Positions 1 to 7,422 of a stretch of 25,761 bases of DNA are shown here, one piece after another. The DNA is from an uncultured Asticcacaulis sp. (lineage in GTDB: Bacteria > Pseudomonadota > Alphaproteobacteria > Caulobacterales > Caulobacteraceae): NCBI GenBank assembly GCA_946482045.1, contig CAMLPZ010000021.1, positions 1 to 25,761 on the forward strand, given 5' to 3'. The position numbers and the translations under genes were made by a program. Numbering within the stretch: the first letter of the stretch is position 1; every line of letters begins with the position of its first letter. The notes below the pieces were generated by a model. The model was not told the origin of the DNA and made no database searches. It worked only from the letters and a program-made list of their open reading frames with translations.

Positions 1-1697
1 CGTGTGGCAGATCTGTTGAGAATAATATCTTTAGGCGCGCCAGGAAGAACATAGATACCCGTCAGATTGCCTCCGGCCAGAAACGGCACGCGAAAGACTT
101 CAAAGAAATCCGGCGAGACAGAGTTTCGCGACAAGGCGATCAATCGCCCGTCACGCCCGCTAGCCCAGACAGGTCGAATAAATTCTCCCGTCGGCGTGCC
201 GAAAGACTCTGCCGCGGCTTCAACCCCCTCAAGGGTTCGCAAGTTCGCCATGAAAGCGGAGACGTTAAGGGAAAAGCGCCAATCGGCACGCTTGACTATT
301 AAGACGTTGGCGCCATCAAAATTCAGAGCCGTGCCCGTGGCATACGTCCATTGCCGGGACATGGTCCCAGCCGCAATCAGCAACACAATCACAAGCGCCA
401 GTTGAGCGGCGATCCAGCCTCGCCAACGCCCAGACCGGTGAAGATTAGCCCTCGACCTAGACGTTGACTCACTATTACGAAAGGGCCTTGACACAATGAG
501 TGCCGGAAACAGTCCGCTGAGCAAACCGAACAGACAAGCACTTCCAAAAATCGCGGCGAGCAAGCCGAAGGGCTCTTTCCAGAGCGCCAGCCCAAGGCCA
601 AACGCGCTGTTTAAGGCTGGCAGGATTTGTTCCGCCAGGGCGGTGGCTGCCAAGGCGCTGAAGCAACTTACGTATAGGGCCTCCTTAATGACCTGCCAGA
701 TCAGGTCGTGGCGACCTGCTCCAAGAGCAGCCCGAAGCGCCATTTCGTCGCCGCGTTCGTTGGCTTCGGCAAGAATGAGGCCGGCCAGGTTGACCCCCGC
801 ATGAGCCATAACAATAAATGCGACCGCGCACAGAGATATGACCAGCTCCCAGTGGCCACGCGGCTTCATTTGACTGTCACCAGGCGGATGAAAATGCAGA
901 TCAGGTATTTTGATAAGTTCAAAACCAATCGGTACAGTGAGTTCCCCTTGCCACCGGCTCAGGCTGATCCGCAGGAGCGCCTGTTCGGTCTTAACGACTG
1001 CCGTGCCTGGTTTAAATGTGATGTAAGTATAGGTATTTGGCCATAAGGCGCCCGAAGAGGCGTCGAGGACGGATATTTCGCTATAATCGCCGCGACCGGA
1101 AATAAAGATCTCCCGGTCCAAATTTGTATTTGCCGGGAAATCCTTCAATATTGCGGTGACATGAAGCGCAATATTGTTCCAGGTCATAAGCTTTTGGCCA
1201 ATGGCGTCGGCACGACCAAAATAGGCTATGGCCATCCTTTCGGTGAGAACGACGCTTCCTGGCTCGGTCAGAGCCGTCTTCAAATTGCCCCGGGCTACAG
1301 GCAATTTTAGTATTTCGAAAATGTCCGGATCTGCCCAATAGAATTGTCCCCTCGTCTTTTTACGGGGGGTTAAAAGAGGCCATTCCGAGGGTATGAGCCG
1401 CGCCACCGTTTCGGCATTGGGAAGGTCGGCTTTAACCCATCTGGCGACGGCCGCCGGCGTCATATCGCTTTCCACGAACGACTGGCCCCTCGACCCATAT
1501 TTTGTCGCTATCAGGTAGATCCGGTCGGCATCGGGTAGAAACCTGTCAAAGGTAAGCTCATTGCGAACATAAAGCCCTATGATCAAGGCTGTGCAAAAAC
1601 CGAGTGTAAGCCCACAGATCATCAGGAGATAAATTACCCATCGCCCAATAATAATTCGCAAGACCGAAAGTACGTTCCAATGCCAACTTTCCGTCAT
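1..1697 (-). CDS. FtsX-like ABC transporter permease, partial
   Basis: Reading the minus strand from ATG 1697 gives an uninterrupted frame of about 565 codons that leaves the window at base 1, so the C-terminus is missing. The N-terminus (MTESWHWNVLSVLRII) is followed by a first membrane helix (WVIYLLMICGLTLGFCTALIIG), then a ~230-residue extracytoplasmic MacB-PCD-like domain. A second helix lies near residues 285-305 (VISLCAVAFIVMAHAGVNLAGLI), followed by the FtsX-type cytoplasmic stretch EMALRAALGAGRHDLIWQVI, further helices, and a second extracytoplasmic domain that begins before the edge. This two-unit FtsX layout is typical of MacB-family exporters or lipoprotein/antimicrobial-peptide transporters. 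The start overlaps the ATPase stop as ATGA (1694-1697), implying translational coupling. The substrate is unknown; no periplasmic adaptor gene is visible. Confidence 0.85.
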   Translation of the reverse strand, partial: MTESWHWNVLSVLRIIIGRWVIYLLMICGLTLGFCTALIIGLYVRNELTFDRFLPDADRIYLIATKYGSRGQSFVESDMTPAAVARWVKADLPNAETVARLIPSEWPLLTPRKKTRGQFYWADPDIFEILKLPVARGNLKTALTEPGSVVLTERMAIAYFGRADAIGQKLMTWNNIALHVTAILKDFPANTNLDREIFISGRGDYSEISVLDASSGALWPNTYTYITFKPGTAVVKTEQALLRISLSRWQGELTVPIGFELIKIPDLHFHPPGDSQMKPRGHWELVISLCAVAFIVMAHAGVNLAGLILAEANERGDEMALRAALGAGRHDLIWQVIKEALYVSCFSALAATALAEQILPALNSAFGLGLALWKEPFGLLAAIFGSACLFGLLSGLFPALIVSRPFRNSESTSRSRANLHRSGRWRGWIAAQLALVIVLLIAAGTMSRQWTYATGTALNFDGANVLIVKRADWRFSLNVSAFMANLRTLEGVEAAAESFGTPTGEFIRPVWASGRDGRLIALSRNSVSPDFFEVFRVPFLAGGNLTGIYVLPGAPKDIILNRSAT

Positions 1698-2380
1698 TGC
1701 CATCGACTCGAAATGGGAATCCTTCCTTCGTGCATTTCCAGGACGCGCGAAGCGCGGTCCGCCTGAATCATGGAATGTGTCACCATAATCAGCGCCGTAC
1801 CTTTGGTATTCAACTCCTTCAAAATGCTCACGACCTGAGCCGCGTTTTTGGAATCCAGACTACCGGTTGGCTCGTCGGCCAAAATCACCTGAGGATCACC
1901 GACTATGGCCCTCGCAATGGCGCAACGCTGTTGCTGCCCGCCTGACAGCTGATGGGGAAGATGGTTGGCCCGATGACTGAGGCCGACCTGGTCCATTATC
2001 GCTACAATCCGGTCGCGTTCGCCGCTCTTCTGGCGATCACGGCAATAACGCAATCCAAGTTTAATATTATCGTAGACGGTCAAATGGTCGATAAGGTTGA
2101 AGTTTTGGAAGACAAATCCGATCTGCGCCGCTCTCATCTGCGCCAGTTGAAAAACGGACAGAGACGCCACATCCTTATCGTCAAAAATATACCGTCCTTT
2201 CGTCGGCCGGATTAACGTGCCGATGATGTTCAGCAGTGTTGTCTTGCCGCTGCCGGACGGCCCGACTATAGCGACAAATTCTCCAGCCTCGATCTCCAAC
2301 GATACGCCGTGCACGGCTGACACGGAGTGATCCGTATCCCCATAGGTATGATATATGTCGTGGAGGCTTATCAGCGCCAT
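1694..2380 (-). CDS. ABC transporter ATP-binding protein, LolD/MacB type
   Basis: A 228-residue ATPase of the usual length for the LolD/MacB/FtsE group. Walker A GPSGSGKTT is at residues 40-48, the Q-loop FQNFNL at about 91-96, the signature LSGGQQQR at 145-152, Walker B VILADEPTGSLDS at 165-177 and the switch His in MVTHS near 201. It should power the permease encoded next, with which it overlaps by 4 bases. It lies 47 bp behind the histidine kinase gene on the same strand, so kinase, regulator and transporter look like one operon. Such sensor-plus-MacB-like transporter sets often respond to cell-envelope stress or antimicrobial compounds (family knowledge); the inducer here cannot be read from sequence. 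Confidence 0.93.
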   Translation of the reverse strand: MALISLHDIYHTYGDTDHSVSAVHGVSLEIEAGEFVAIVGPSGSGKTTLLNIIGTLIRPTKGRYIFDDKDVASLSVFQLAQMRAAQIGFVFQNFNLIDHLTVYDNIKLGLRYCRDRQKSGERDRIVAIMDQVGLSHRANHLPHQLSGGQQQRCAIARAIVGDPQVILADEPTGSLDSKNAAQVVSILKELNTKGTALIMVTHSMIQADRASRVLEMHEGRIPISSRWQ

Positions 2381-2427
2381 TGAAGTCCCAGACCCGCCTG
2401 TCTACAAACTTTAGAGTCGATTGGGTA

Positions 2428-3618
2428 TTAAAGGTTAATTGGGAATGTGAATGCGAATGTTGTCTTCCAGCTGCCACTTGTCTCGACGAGCTCCAGATTT
2501 CCCCCGTGGGCAAGGGCAATTTGCCGGGCCAGATTCAGGCCAGCACCTGTGCCTTTTGACTTCGTTGTCGTAAATGCCATAAACATACTCTTTTTTATAC
2601 TTTCCGGAACCCCTGCGCCATTATCGGAAATCTTGACGACAAGATTCTCGCGCAAAACCTGTACTGTCAGACCGATGTGCCGCGGGGCAGCAATCTCTTC
2701 AGTCGCTTCAATTGCGTTCGTCAGTATATTGATAATGGCCTGACCTACCAGCGACTCGTCGACGGCAATTTTCGGGAGATTATCGGCAAGTTCAAGCTGG
2801 AAGTCGATGTCGGCTGCCATCGGGTGATGCCGCAATACGGACATCAGGTCCACAATCAGTCGGCCCGGATCGACCGGTTGCAGTTGCGGCTCCGGAAGGC
2901 GGGCCACGGAACGATAGGCCTCGATAAACCGGGTCAGATTGTTGGCGCGCCGCGCCAGCATCTCCAAGGCCTCCTTCGCCGGTCCGGCGGCTGGGTTCGT
3001 GTCCGACCGCAGATAACCGTCAACCGTATCGGCCAGGGCGGCTACGGGTGTCAACGAGTTCATAATTTCGTGGCTGAGAATGTGGAGTGTATCCTTCAAC
3101 GCCGCTGCTTCCGCCTTGTTGATCTCTCCCTGGACATCGGTGAGTGCAGCCATCTTGACGGAAGTGCCTTCGGTAAAAATCTCACTGACGCTTAAGGCGT
3201 ATCGTCGTGCCTGAATGTGCAATATCGGTCTTGAACTCGTTATCGGCTCGCTTAGCGCCTTGGATAATTCGCCAGTGCCGGTTCGAATGACGTCGTCAGT
3301 CTCAAACAGGGCTCGCGCAGCCCGATTTACAGCCAACAGGCCCCTTCCGTCCGAAGAACTCACCAAGGGCATCGGCAACTGGTCGAGCAAGGTATAATGG
3401 TTTTCGGGGCTCGTTTTCGCCAGACTCAATGGTTCCGTGCCTGCGATATGCCGTATTTCATATGTCGCCGCCATAGCCGTTAGCAGAGCCGCGCAAAGAC
3501 AGCCCCCAAGCACGAGATTAGCCCAACGTCCCTTTATGGCGGAGTCGTATGTAAAGATCGACATGGCTATCAGCGCCCCGACCACCAGCAAATGGAAACT
3601 ACGAGAATTAAAGACCAT
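2428..3618 (-). CDS. sensor histidine kinase, NtrY-like
   Basis: A 396-residue kinase. The first ~55 residues hold two hydrophobic helices with hardly any periplasmic loop, so sensing is probably within the membrane or cytoplasmic. A PAS-like segment follows (LDQLPMPLVSSSDGRGLLAVNRAARALFE, about 93-122). The phosphoacceptor is H183 in ILSHEIMNSLTP. The ATPase domain has an N-box (INILTNAIEATEE), G1 (DNGAGVPE) and G2 (GTGAGLNLARQIALAHGG). The order matches NtrY/HPK4-type kinases. Its start overlaps the 3' end of the response-regulator gene by 11 bp, so the two form a cognate pair. The ligand is unknown. Confidence 0.9.
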   Translation of the reverse strand: MVFNSRSFHLLVVGALIAMSIFTYDSAIKGRWANLVLGGCLCAALLTAMAATYEIRHIAGTEPLSLAKTSPENHYTLLDQLPMPLVSSSDGRGLLAVNRAARALFETDDVIRTGTGELSKALSEPITSSRPILHIQARRYALSVSEIFTEGTSVKMAALTDVQGEINKAEAAALKDTLHILSHEIMNSLTPVAALADTVDGYLRSDTNPAAGPAKEALEMLARRANNLTRFIEAYRSVARLPEPQLQPVDPGRLIVDLMSVLRHHPMAADIDFQLELADNLPKIAVDESLVGQAIINILTNAIEATEEIAAPRHIGLTVQVLRENLVVKISDNGAGVPESIKKSMFMAFTTTKSKGTGAGLNLARQIALAHGGNLELVETSGSWKTTFAFTFPINL

Positions 3619-4819
3619 ATTTCGCCATTCGCCTATAAAGCGCGTTCCGATTCAGGCCCAGTTCGCTGGCGGTCGCAGTCACATTGGAATTATTCCTCTT
3701 GAGCGCGTCTTCAATCAAACTCTTTTCTGTGGCAGCCAGGCTGACGTTCACCGCCGACAAACCAAGCTCAGAGCGACTATCCAGATCGAGATCGGCCCTG
3801 GAGATGACGTCGCCCTCAGTGTTTAAGACAGAATTCTCAATGACATATCTCAATTCATGAATATTGTCCGGCCAGGTTTGTGCCGACAATAACGTCTTGG
3901 CATCGGATGCCAAACTCTTTATTCTGATACTAAGCTGCTGGCACATGACACGTACAAAGTGTTCAGCTAACAAGACTATGTCGTCCCGTCGGTCGCGAAG
4001 TGAAGGCATTGCAAAATCAAACCTGCTGATAGCATAGGTTAGACCGCGATCCGTGCTAACCTGCGATCTCAGTTTTGTCGTCGTTGAGATCAAGCGGCTG
4101 TTTCTTCTGGGTGCCGCATAGATCCAATTGACCAAGTGCGGAATATTCCCCGAAGCGAGCCGATCGACATTTTCCAGCAAAAGCGTTCTATCTGGATTGT
4201 CATCCAGGTCGGAGATAGTGAGCGCGCCAGCATCCACTACCGTCAGGCTGGTGCGACCAGATTGACGATGAATGATTTTCGCTGCCAATGTCTTTCCGGT
4301 TCCCGCCTCTCCGGTCAGCAGGACCGGAATGTTCAAGGGCGCACACCGATCGATCGAAGCCAACACCCGCTTCATGACTTCCGTTTCGCCCACCAGCATG
4401 GATGGGTCGTCCGCATCAAGCGTACCATGCCGCCGCGACGCCACGGCGTTCGCAATCGCATGGAGCAGCCGCTCGTTATTCCAGGGCTTCATAATAAAAT
4501 CGGCGGCGCCGGTACGTAAAGCCTCTATGGCAATCGATAGTCCGCTATGGCCTGTAACAACGATGACGATCGCACCAGGATCATGTCTAAGGATGTTGCG
4601 TAAGCACTCCAGTCCTTCCTCGCCTGTAGTTAGGCCTTTTGAAAAATTGAGGTCGAGAAGGACGACGTCGATTGAATTCGAAACAAGATGACTCATCGCT
4701 TCGGCAGGGCTTGTAGCGCTATAGAACTCATATCCGGCCTTCCGCAGCGGAAATTCCGCTGTCTTTTTTACATCCGGGTCGTCATCGACAAACAGGATGC
4801 TGTAGGTGGACATGGGCAT
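3608..4819 (-). CDS. NtrC-family response regulator lacking the GAFTGA loop
   Basis: The receiver domain has an acidic pocket (VDDDPD), phosphoacceptor D56 in VVLLDLNF and K111 in FIMKPWNN. It is followed by an AAA+ domain with Walker A GEAGTGKT (about 170-177) and a C-terminal Fis-type helix-turn-helix (NVTATASELGLNRNALYRRM). Between Walker A and the Walker B-like TLLLENVDRL the usual ESELFGHxxGAFTGA block is absent: the chain goes from VVDAGALTISDLDDNPDR straight to TLLLEN. It therefore should not engage sigma-54 and probably acts on sigma-70-type promoters. I chose ATG 4819 over an in-frame TTG at 4858 because it sits next to the receiver domain and has a CGGAA ribosome site; the TTG has none at proper distance. 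First gene of the transporter operon. Confidence 0.88.
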   Translation of the reverse strand: MPMSTYSILFVDDDPDVKKTAEFPLRKAGYEFYSATSPAEAMSHLVSNSIDVVLLDLNFSKGLTTGEEGLECLRNILRHDPGAIVIVVTGHSGLSIAIEALRTGAADFIMKPWNNERLLHAIANAVASRRHGTLDADDPSMLVGETEVMKRVLASIDRCAPLNIPVLLTGEAGTGKTLAAKIIHRQSGRTSLTVVDAGALTISDLDDNPDRTLLLENVDRLASGNIPHLVNWIYAAPRRNSRLISTTTKLRSQVSTDRGLTYAISRFDFAMPSLRDRRDDIVLLAEHFVRVMCQQLSIRIKSLASDAKTLLSAQTWPDNIHELRYVIENSVLNTEGDVISRADLDLDSRSELGLSAVNVSLAATEKSLIEDALKRNNSNVTATASELGLNRNALYRRMAKYGL

Positions 4820-5015
4820 TGTTACATTTCCGAGCACTGCGAACGATTGGCCGAACAATCCTAGTGAAGAAGATCTAAATTAGCAAATATTTTCTGATGG
4901 TTAGGCTGCGAGCACATTTGCAGGCATGATACCTGTCCAAACATGACAAGCCATCGGACGAAGGCGATCAAGTGATCGCCCGTGTGCGGGCGCGACTGTC
5001 GGGCGCAGGGAAACT

Positions 5016-5456
5016 ATGAAAATGACGAGACTGGACACCACGACTTGCGAAACCCGTGAGGAACTTGCCAAATCGCCGCCGGACTACCGAGCCCCGGCAC
5101 TCGATAAGGGTCTTGACATTATTGAACTGCTGGCCCGCACCGGCAGACCGATGACGCCTGCAAGAATTTCGGTGAGACTGAACAAATCCCCCACCGAGCT
5201 ATTTCGCATGGTCCGCGTGCTGGAACGCCGGGAATATATCGAAATACCGAGGGGCCAGACGGGGTACGTACTCACCGACAAGCTCTCGCGTCTTGGGATG
5301 GCCCGCAGCGACGGCAAAATGCTCTCGGACTATAATCTTCCAGCGATGAGACGCATCCGCGAACTCGAACAAGAAAATACAGAGCTGCGACGCGTCCTCG
5401 CCAATATGCTGATAGACAATGCCGGGACCCAGGATTTTAAATCAAGTAAATGCTGA
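5016..5456 (+). CDS. truncated IclR-type HTH protein with IS3 OrfA-like tail
   Basis: A 146-residue protein. Residues about 25-95 match the winged helix of IclR regulators: YRAPALDKGLDIIELLA, then SPTELFRMVRVLERREYI, then GYVLTDKLSRLGM. IclR proteins are normally ~250-270 residues and carry a C-terminal effector domain; here it is missing. After LPAMRRI the chain becomes RELEQENTELRRVLANMLIDNAGTQDF, a coiled coil that resembles the end of IS3-family OrfA (pattern LExEN..L+RLVAxxxLDxxxxQD). The gene is preceded by AGGGA eight bases before ATG 5016. It may be a dead remnant or a small DNA-binding protein without ligand control. Its neighbour is a GH62 gene, but a regulatory link is only conjecture. 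Confidence 0.6.
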   Translation: MKMTRLDTTTCETREELAKSPPDYRAPALDKGLDIIELLARTGRPMTPARISVRLNKSPTELFRMVRVLERREYIEIPRGQTGYVLTDKLSRLGMARSDGKMLSDYNLPAMRRIRELEQENTELRRVLANMLIDNAGTQDFKSSKC

Positions 5457-5484
5457 CGCATGCCGCCAAGCGTTGGACCTAAGA
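5346..5484 (+). mobile_element. probable IS3-family remnant (OrfA tail, start of OrfB)
   Basis: From codon MRRIRELEQEN onward the reading frame resembles the C-terminal coiled coil of IS3-family (IS407/IS511-like) OrfA. Just past the stop, the shifted frame reads LTHAAKRW before a stop at 5480-5482, reminiscent of the OrfB start (LTPAxKRE). The overlap of the OrfA end with a -1 frame OrfB start is how such elements are organised. No inverted repeats or further transposase sequence are recognisable. The assignment relies on recalled family pattern, not on a search. Confidence 0.35.
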
Positions 5485-5642
5485 CGGTTCCTCTCCGGGC
5501 GTTCTGGCAATGACCTGGAAAGTGTTCGATTTCGATCTTTCTGGTCAATCCGGAAATCACAAAATCAGTCACGGAAGCGACGATCTTAAATTGCGATCGC
5601 TGCCGCCCTATGCCGTCGGCAACTCAGAAAGACATTCATAAT

Positions 5643-6743
5643 ATGAACTCTCAAAAAAACATGCGTGGAACAAAGACCCGGATAGTCTTCTCGACGAGCC
5701 TGGCGGTCGTGACCCTGCTCGCCGGATGTGGTGGAGCGGCATTTGCCGATTCCACGTCGTCGTCTTCATCCTTGGCGCCGTCTGACGGAGCCTTTCACTG
5801 GAAATCAAGCGCGCCGCTGATCGTGCCGCAGCCTGATCCCTCCCAAACCGTTTACGGGGTAAAAGATCCATCCGTCGTCTTTGCGAACGGAAAATACCAC
5901 GTCTTTCTGACGACGGCCGGATCAAACGGATGGGGCATCGCCTACACAAGCTTTGCCGATTGGTCGTCCGCATCCAAGGCGCCGATATTCCCCCTCGACA
6001 AATCGCCGATAGGCCCTGGGTACCGGGCGGCACCGGAAGTCTTCTACTTTGCGCCGCAGAAGCTCTGGTATCTGATATTTCAGGGCGGCGACCCGTTCTA
6101 TTCCACCACGACCAATATCGACGACCCGATGTCATGGAGCCCGGCTCGCCCGTTCTTCGCGACAGCGCCTGACATAACGAAGCCGCCGGCGGGAACGGGG
6201 TGGCTCGATTTCTACTTTATCTGCAACGACACCAAATGCTACATGTTCAACACCGACGATAATGGCCATGTCATGCGGTCTGAGACGTCGATAGATCAGT
6301 TCCCGAACGGCTTTCACAATACCGTCATCGTCATCGACGAGCCCCGGGACGACGCATTCGAGGGAAGCAGCCACTATCGGGTAAAAGGAACCAATACCTA
6401 CCTTACCGTCGTAGAGGCGATCGGCCCAAAGGGGCGTTATTTCCGCATTTGGAAAAGCGACGGTTTGGAAGGCAAATGGGTGCCGGTGGGCACAGCCGCC
6501 AAGAATCCCCTCGCGACAGCCGACAACGTGGAGAGCATCTGGTCCGAAGGCATCTCCCATGGTGAACTGATCCGGGACACGGCAGATCAGACCCAGGTCA
6601 TTGACCCCTGCAAGCCGCTTCAATTCCTGTTCCAGGGTAACGACCCGACCGTCCACGTCTCCGATTACATTCAGATTCCGTACCGACTCGGTCTTCTGAC
6701 AGCCAAGGGATCAAATCCTATCACGGACCTGTGCCTCCAATAA
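5643..6743 (+). CDS. GH62 alpha-L-arabinofuranosidase, lipoprotein
   Basis: The 366-residue product has a lipoprotein signal (SLAVVTLLAGC, Cys about residue 31), a Ser-rich spacer and one five-bladed propeller domain. The sequence follows GH62 throughout: FHWKSSAPLIVPQPD, VYGVKDPSVVFANGKYHVF, GPGYRAAPEVFYFAPQKLWYL, STTTNIDDPMSWSP, DNGHVMRSETSIDQFPNGF, SHGELIR, and IPYRLGLLTAKG. By family precedent the base is D75 (VKDPS) and the acid E308 (SHGEL). GH62 enzymes release arabinofuranose from arabinoxylan or arabinan. ATG 5643 gives a short positively charged n-region before the hydrophobic core; the in-frame ATG 5610 would add 11 residues without benefit. No binding module is attached. GH62 is best known from fungi and actinobacteria. 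Confidence 0.93.
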   Translation: MNSQKNMRGTKTRIVFSTSLAVVTLLAGCGGAAFADSTSSSSSLAPSDGAFHWKSSAPLIVPQPDPSQTVYGVKDPSVVFANGKYHVFLTTAGSNGWGIAYTSFADWSSASKAPIFPLDKSPIGPGYRAAPEVFYFAPQKLWYLIFQGGDPFYSTTTNIDDPMSWSPARPFFATAPDITKPPAGTGWLDFYFICNDTKCYMFNTDDNGHVMRSETSIDQFPNGFHNTVIVIDEPRDDAFEGSSHYRVKGTNTYLTVVEAIGPKGRYFRIWKSDGLEGKWVPVGTAAKNPLATADNVESIWSEGISHGELIRDTADQTQVIDPCKPLQFLFQGNDPTVHVSDYIQIPYRLGLLTAKGSNPITDLCLQ

Positions 6744-6769
6744 GACCGGCGCCAGTTGGTTTCCGGGAC

Positions 6770-6796
6770 TTGGATCTTTTACGCCACCCTTAGTCT
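6770..6796 (+). promoter_or_regulatory. weak candidate promoter for the structured RNA
   Basis: TTGGAT (6770-6775) and TAGTCT (6791-6796) are separated by 15 bp and lie 35 bp before the pseudoknot stem. The spacing is short and the -10 poor, so this is only a suggestion; the RNA may instead be the 3' part of the GH62 transcript. Confidence 0.2.
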
Positions 6797-6830
6797 AGCC
6801 AATCGGCATCTTTCCAACCGATGATCTCCT

Positions 6831-6927
6831 GCAATTCCAGCCGGGTCCTTCTGGAGTTGCACCGAAGTCTTAAGGACCCTTCTCCCCGACTTGTCCTCCC
6901 GGTTTCTTTTGCCGGGAGGATTTTTTT
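6831..6927 (+). ncRNA. structured RNA: H-type pseudoknot followed by intrinsic terminator
   Basis: Stem 1 pairs 6831-6840 (GCAATTCCAG) with 6851-6860 (CTGGAGTTGC): 10 pairs including one G-U. The 10-nt loop contains GGGTCCTT (6843-6850), a perfect 8-nt complement of AAGGACCC at 6872-6879. This gives a classic H-type pseudoknot: loop 1 of 2 nt, no spacer between stems, loop 3 of 11 nt. Fourteen bases later comes a strong terminator (6894-6927). The block lies 87 bp after the GH62 stop and about 500 bp before the next gene, so it does not obviously control a downstream start. It may be a small RNA, a 3'-UTR-derived RNA, or an mRNA-stabilising 3' structure. I do not recognise it as a known family. 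Confidence 0.5.
6894..6927 (+). terminator. intrinsic terminator after GH62 / structured RNA
   Basis: A perfect 9-bp stem TCCTCCCGG (6894-6902) / CCGGGAGGA (6912-6920) with a 9-nt loop is followed by seven T. It ends the GH62 transcript or a separate small RNA. The 5' arm contains a CCTCC anti-Shine-Dalgarno-like sequence. Confidence 0.9.
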
Positions 6928-7422
6928 ATCGGTCAGAAAATTGAACACCGCTAAATTTCTCGTGCTGGTTCCGCCGTCTCATTCCACATCGACACTTTGT
7001 GCTTGGTGGCAGCAATCTCGGCTTAGATAAACCTGTCCGAACGCGCGGCATTGGATGTGTTTGTCTGTCGGCTGTTTAGTGACCTCGAACGGGGATCCGT
7101 TCTGTCAGCTGCAGCAATAGAACGTGTCCTAGACTTAATCTCCGCGCCGACGGACAGCCGGCATCTAATTTACCTGGCCAGCTAAGGGTGGCTTGGGGCC
7201 AGAAAGGCGAAAATTGCATCGCCAGTGTTGCAATTGGCGATTTCAGCCAGACGCGGAACCGCGGGTTTCGATGGCTCCTGACATGCGTTTCGCCTGACGG
7301 ACCGAGCGCTAATTTGCATATATGGTCTTAAATTTCACATAGGCAACTTTTTTGCTCACCTGATGGACAGCCGGCCTCCGACCTAATAGTTGTATAGCAA
7401 AAGAAAATATCAGGGACTGAAC
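6928..7422 (+). other. long non-coding region before the GH2 gene
   Basis: About 495 bp without a credible gene. It holds two interlocked palindromes (7212-7241), an 11-bp direct repeat GGACAGCCGGC at 7152-7162 and 7364-7374, and AT-rich stretches around 7313-7355 that could contain the GH2 promoter. No good -35/-10 pair can be singled out. The WTAAGTC palindrome of the fructan locus is not present; only an isolated half (GACTTAA, 7132-7138) occurs. Confidence 0.5.
7212..7241. promoter_or_regulatory. two interlocked inverted repeats upstream of GH2
   Basis: AATTGCA-N10-TGCAATT spans 7212-7235 and ATCGCCA-N10-TGGCGAT spans 7218-7241. The two palindromes have the same 7-10-7 geometry and overlap by 18 bp, offset by 6 bp. 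The arrangement suggests either a complex operator or a sequence that can fold in two exclusive ways. It lies 180 bp before the GH2 start. Confidence 0.4.

Noticed and set aside
4820..4858. TTG at 4858 as start of the response regulator
   Set aside because: It adds 13 residues before the receiver domain and lacks a properly spaced ribosome site; ATG 4819 fits better.
5510..5641. 43-codon frame just before GH62
   Set aside because: No ribosome site, no recognisable sequence, and it probably covers the GH62 promoter and leader.
7132..7138. GACTTAA half-site upstream of GH2 as a fifth fructan operator
   Set aside because: The partner arm at the required spacing reads AATAGAA, not TTAAGTC; the same applies to the half-site at 10506-10512.
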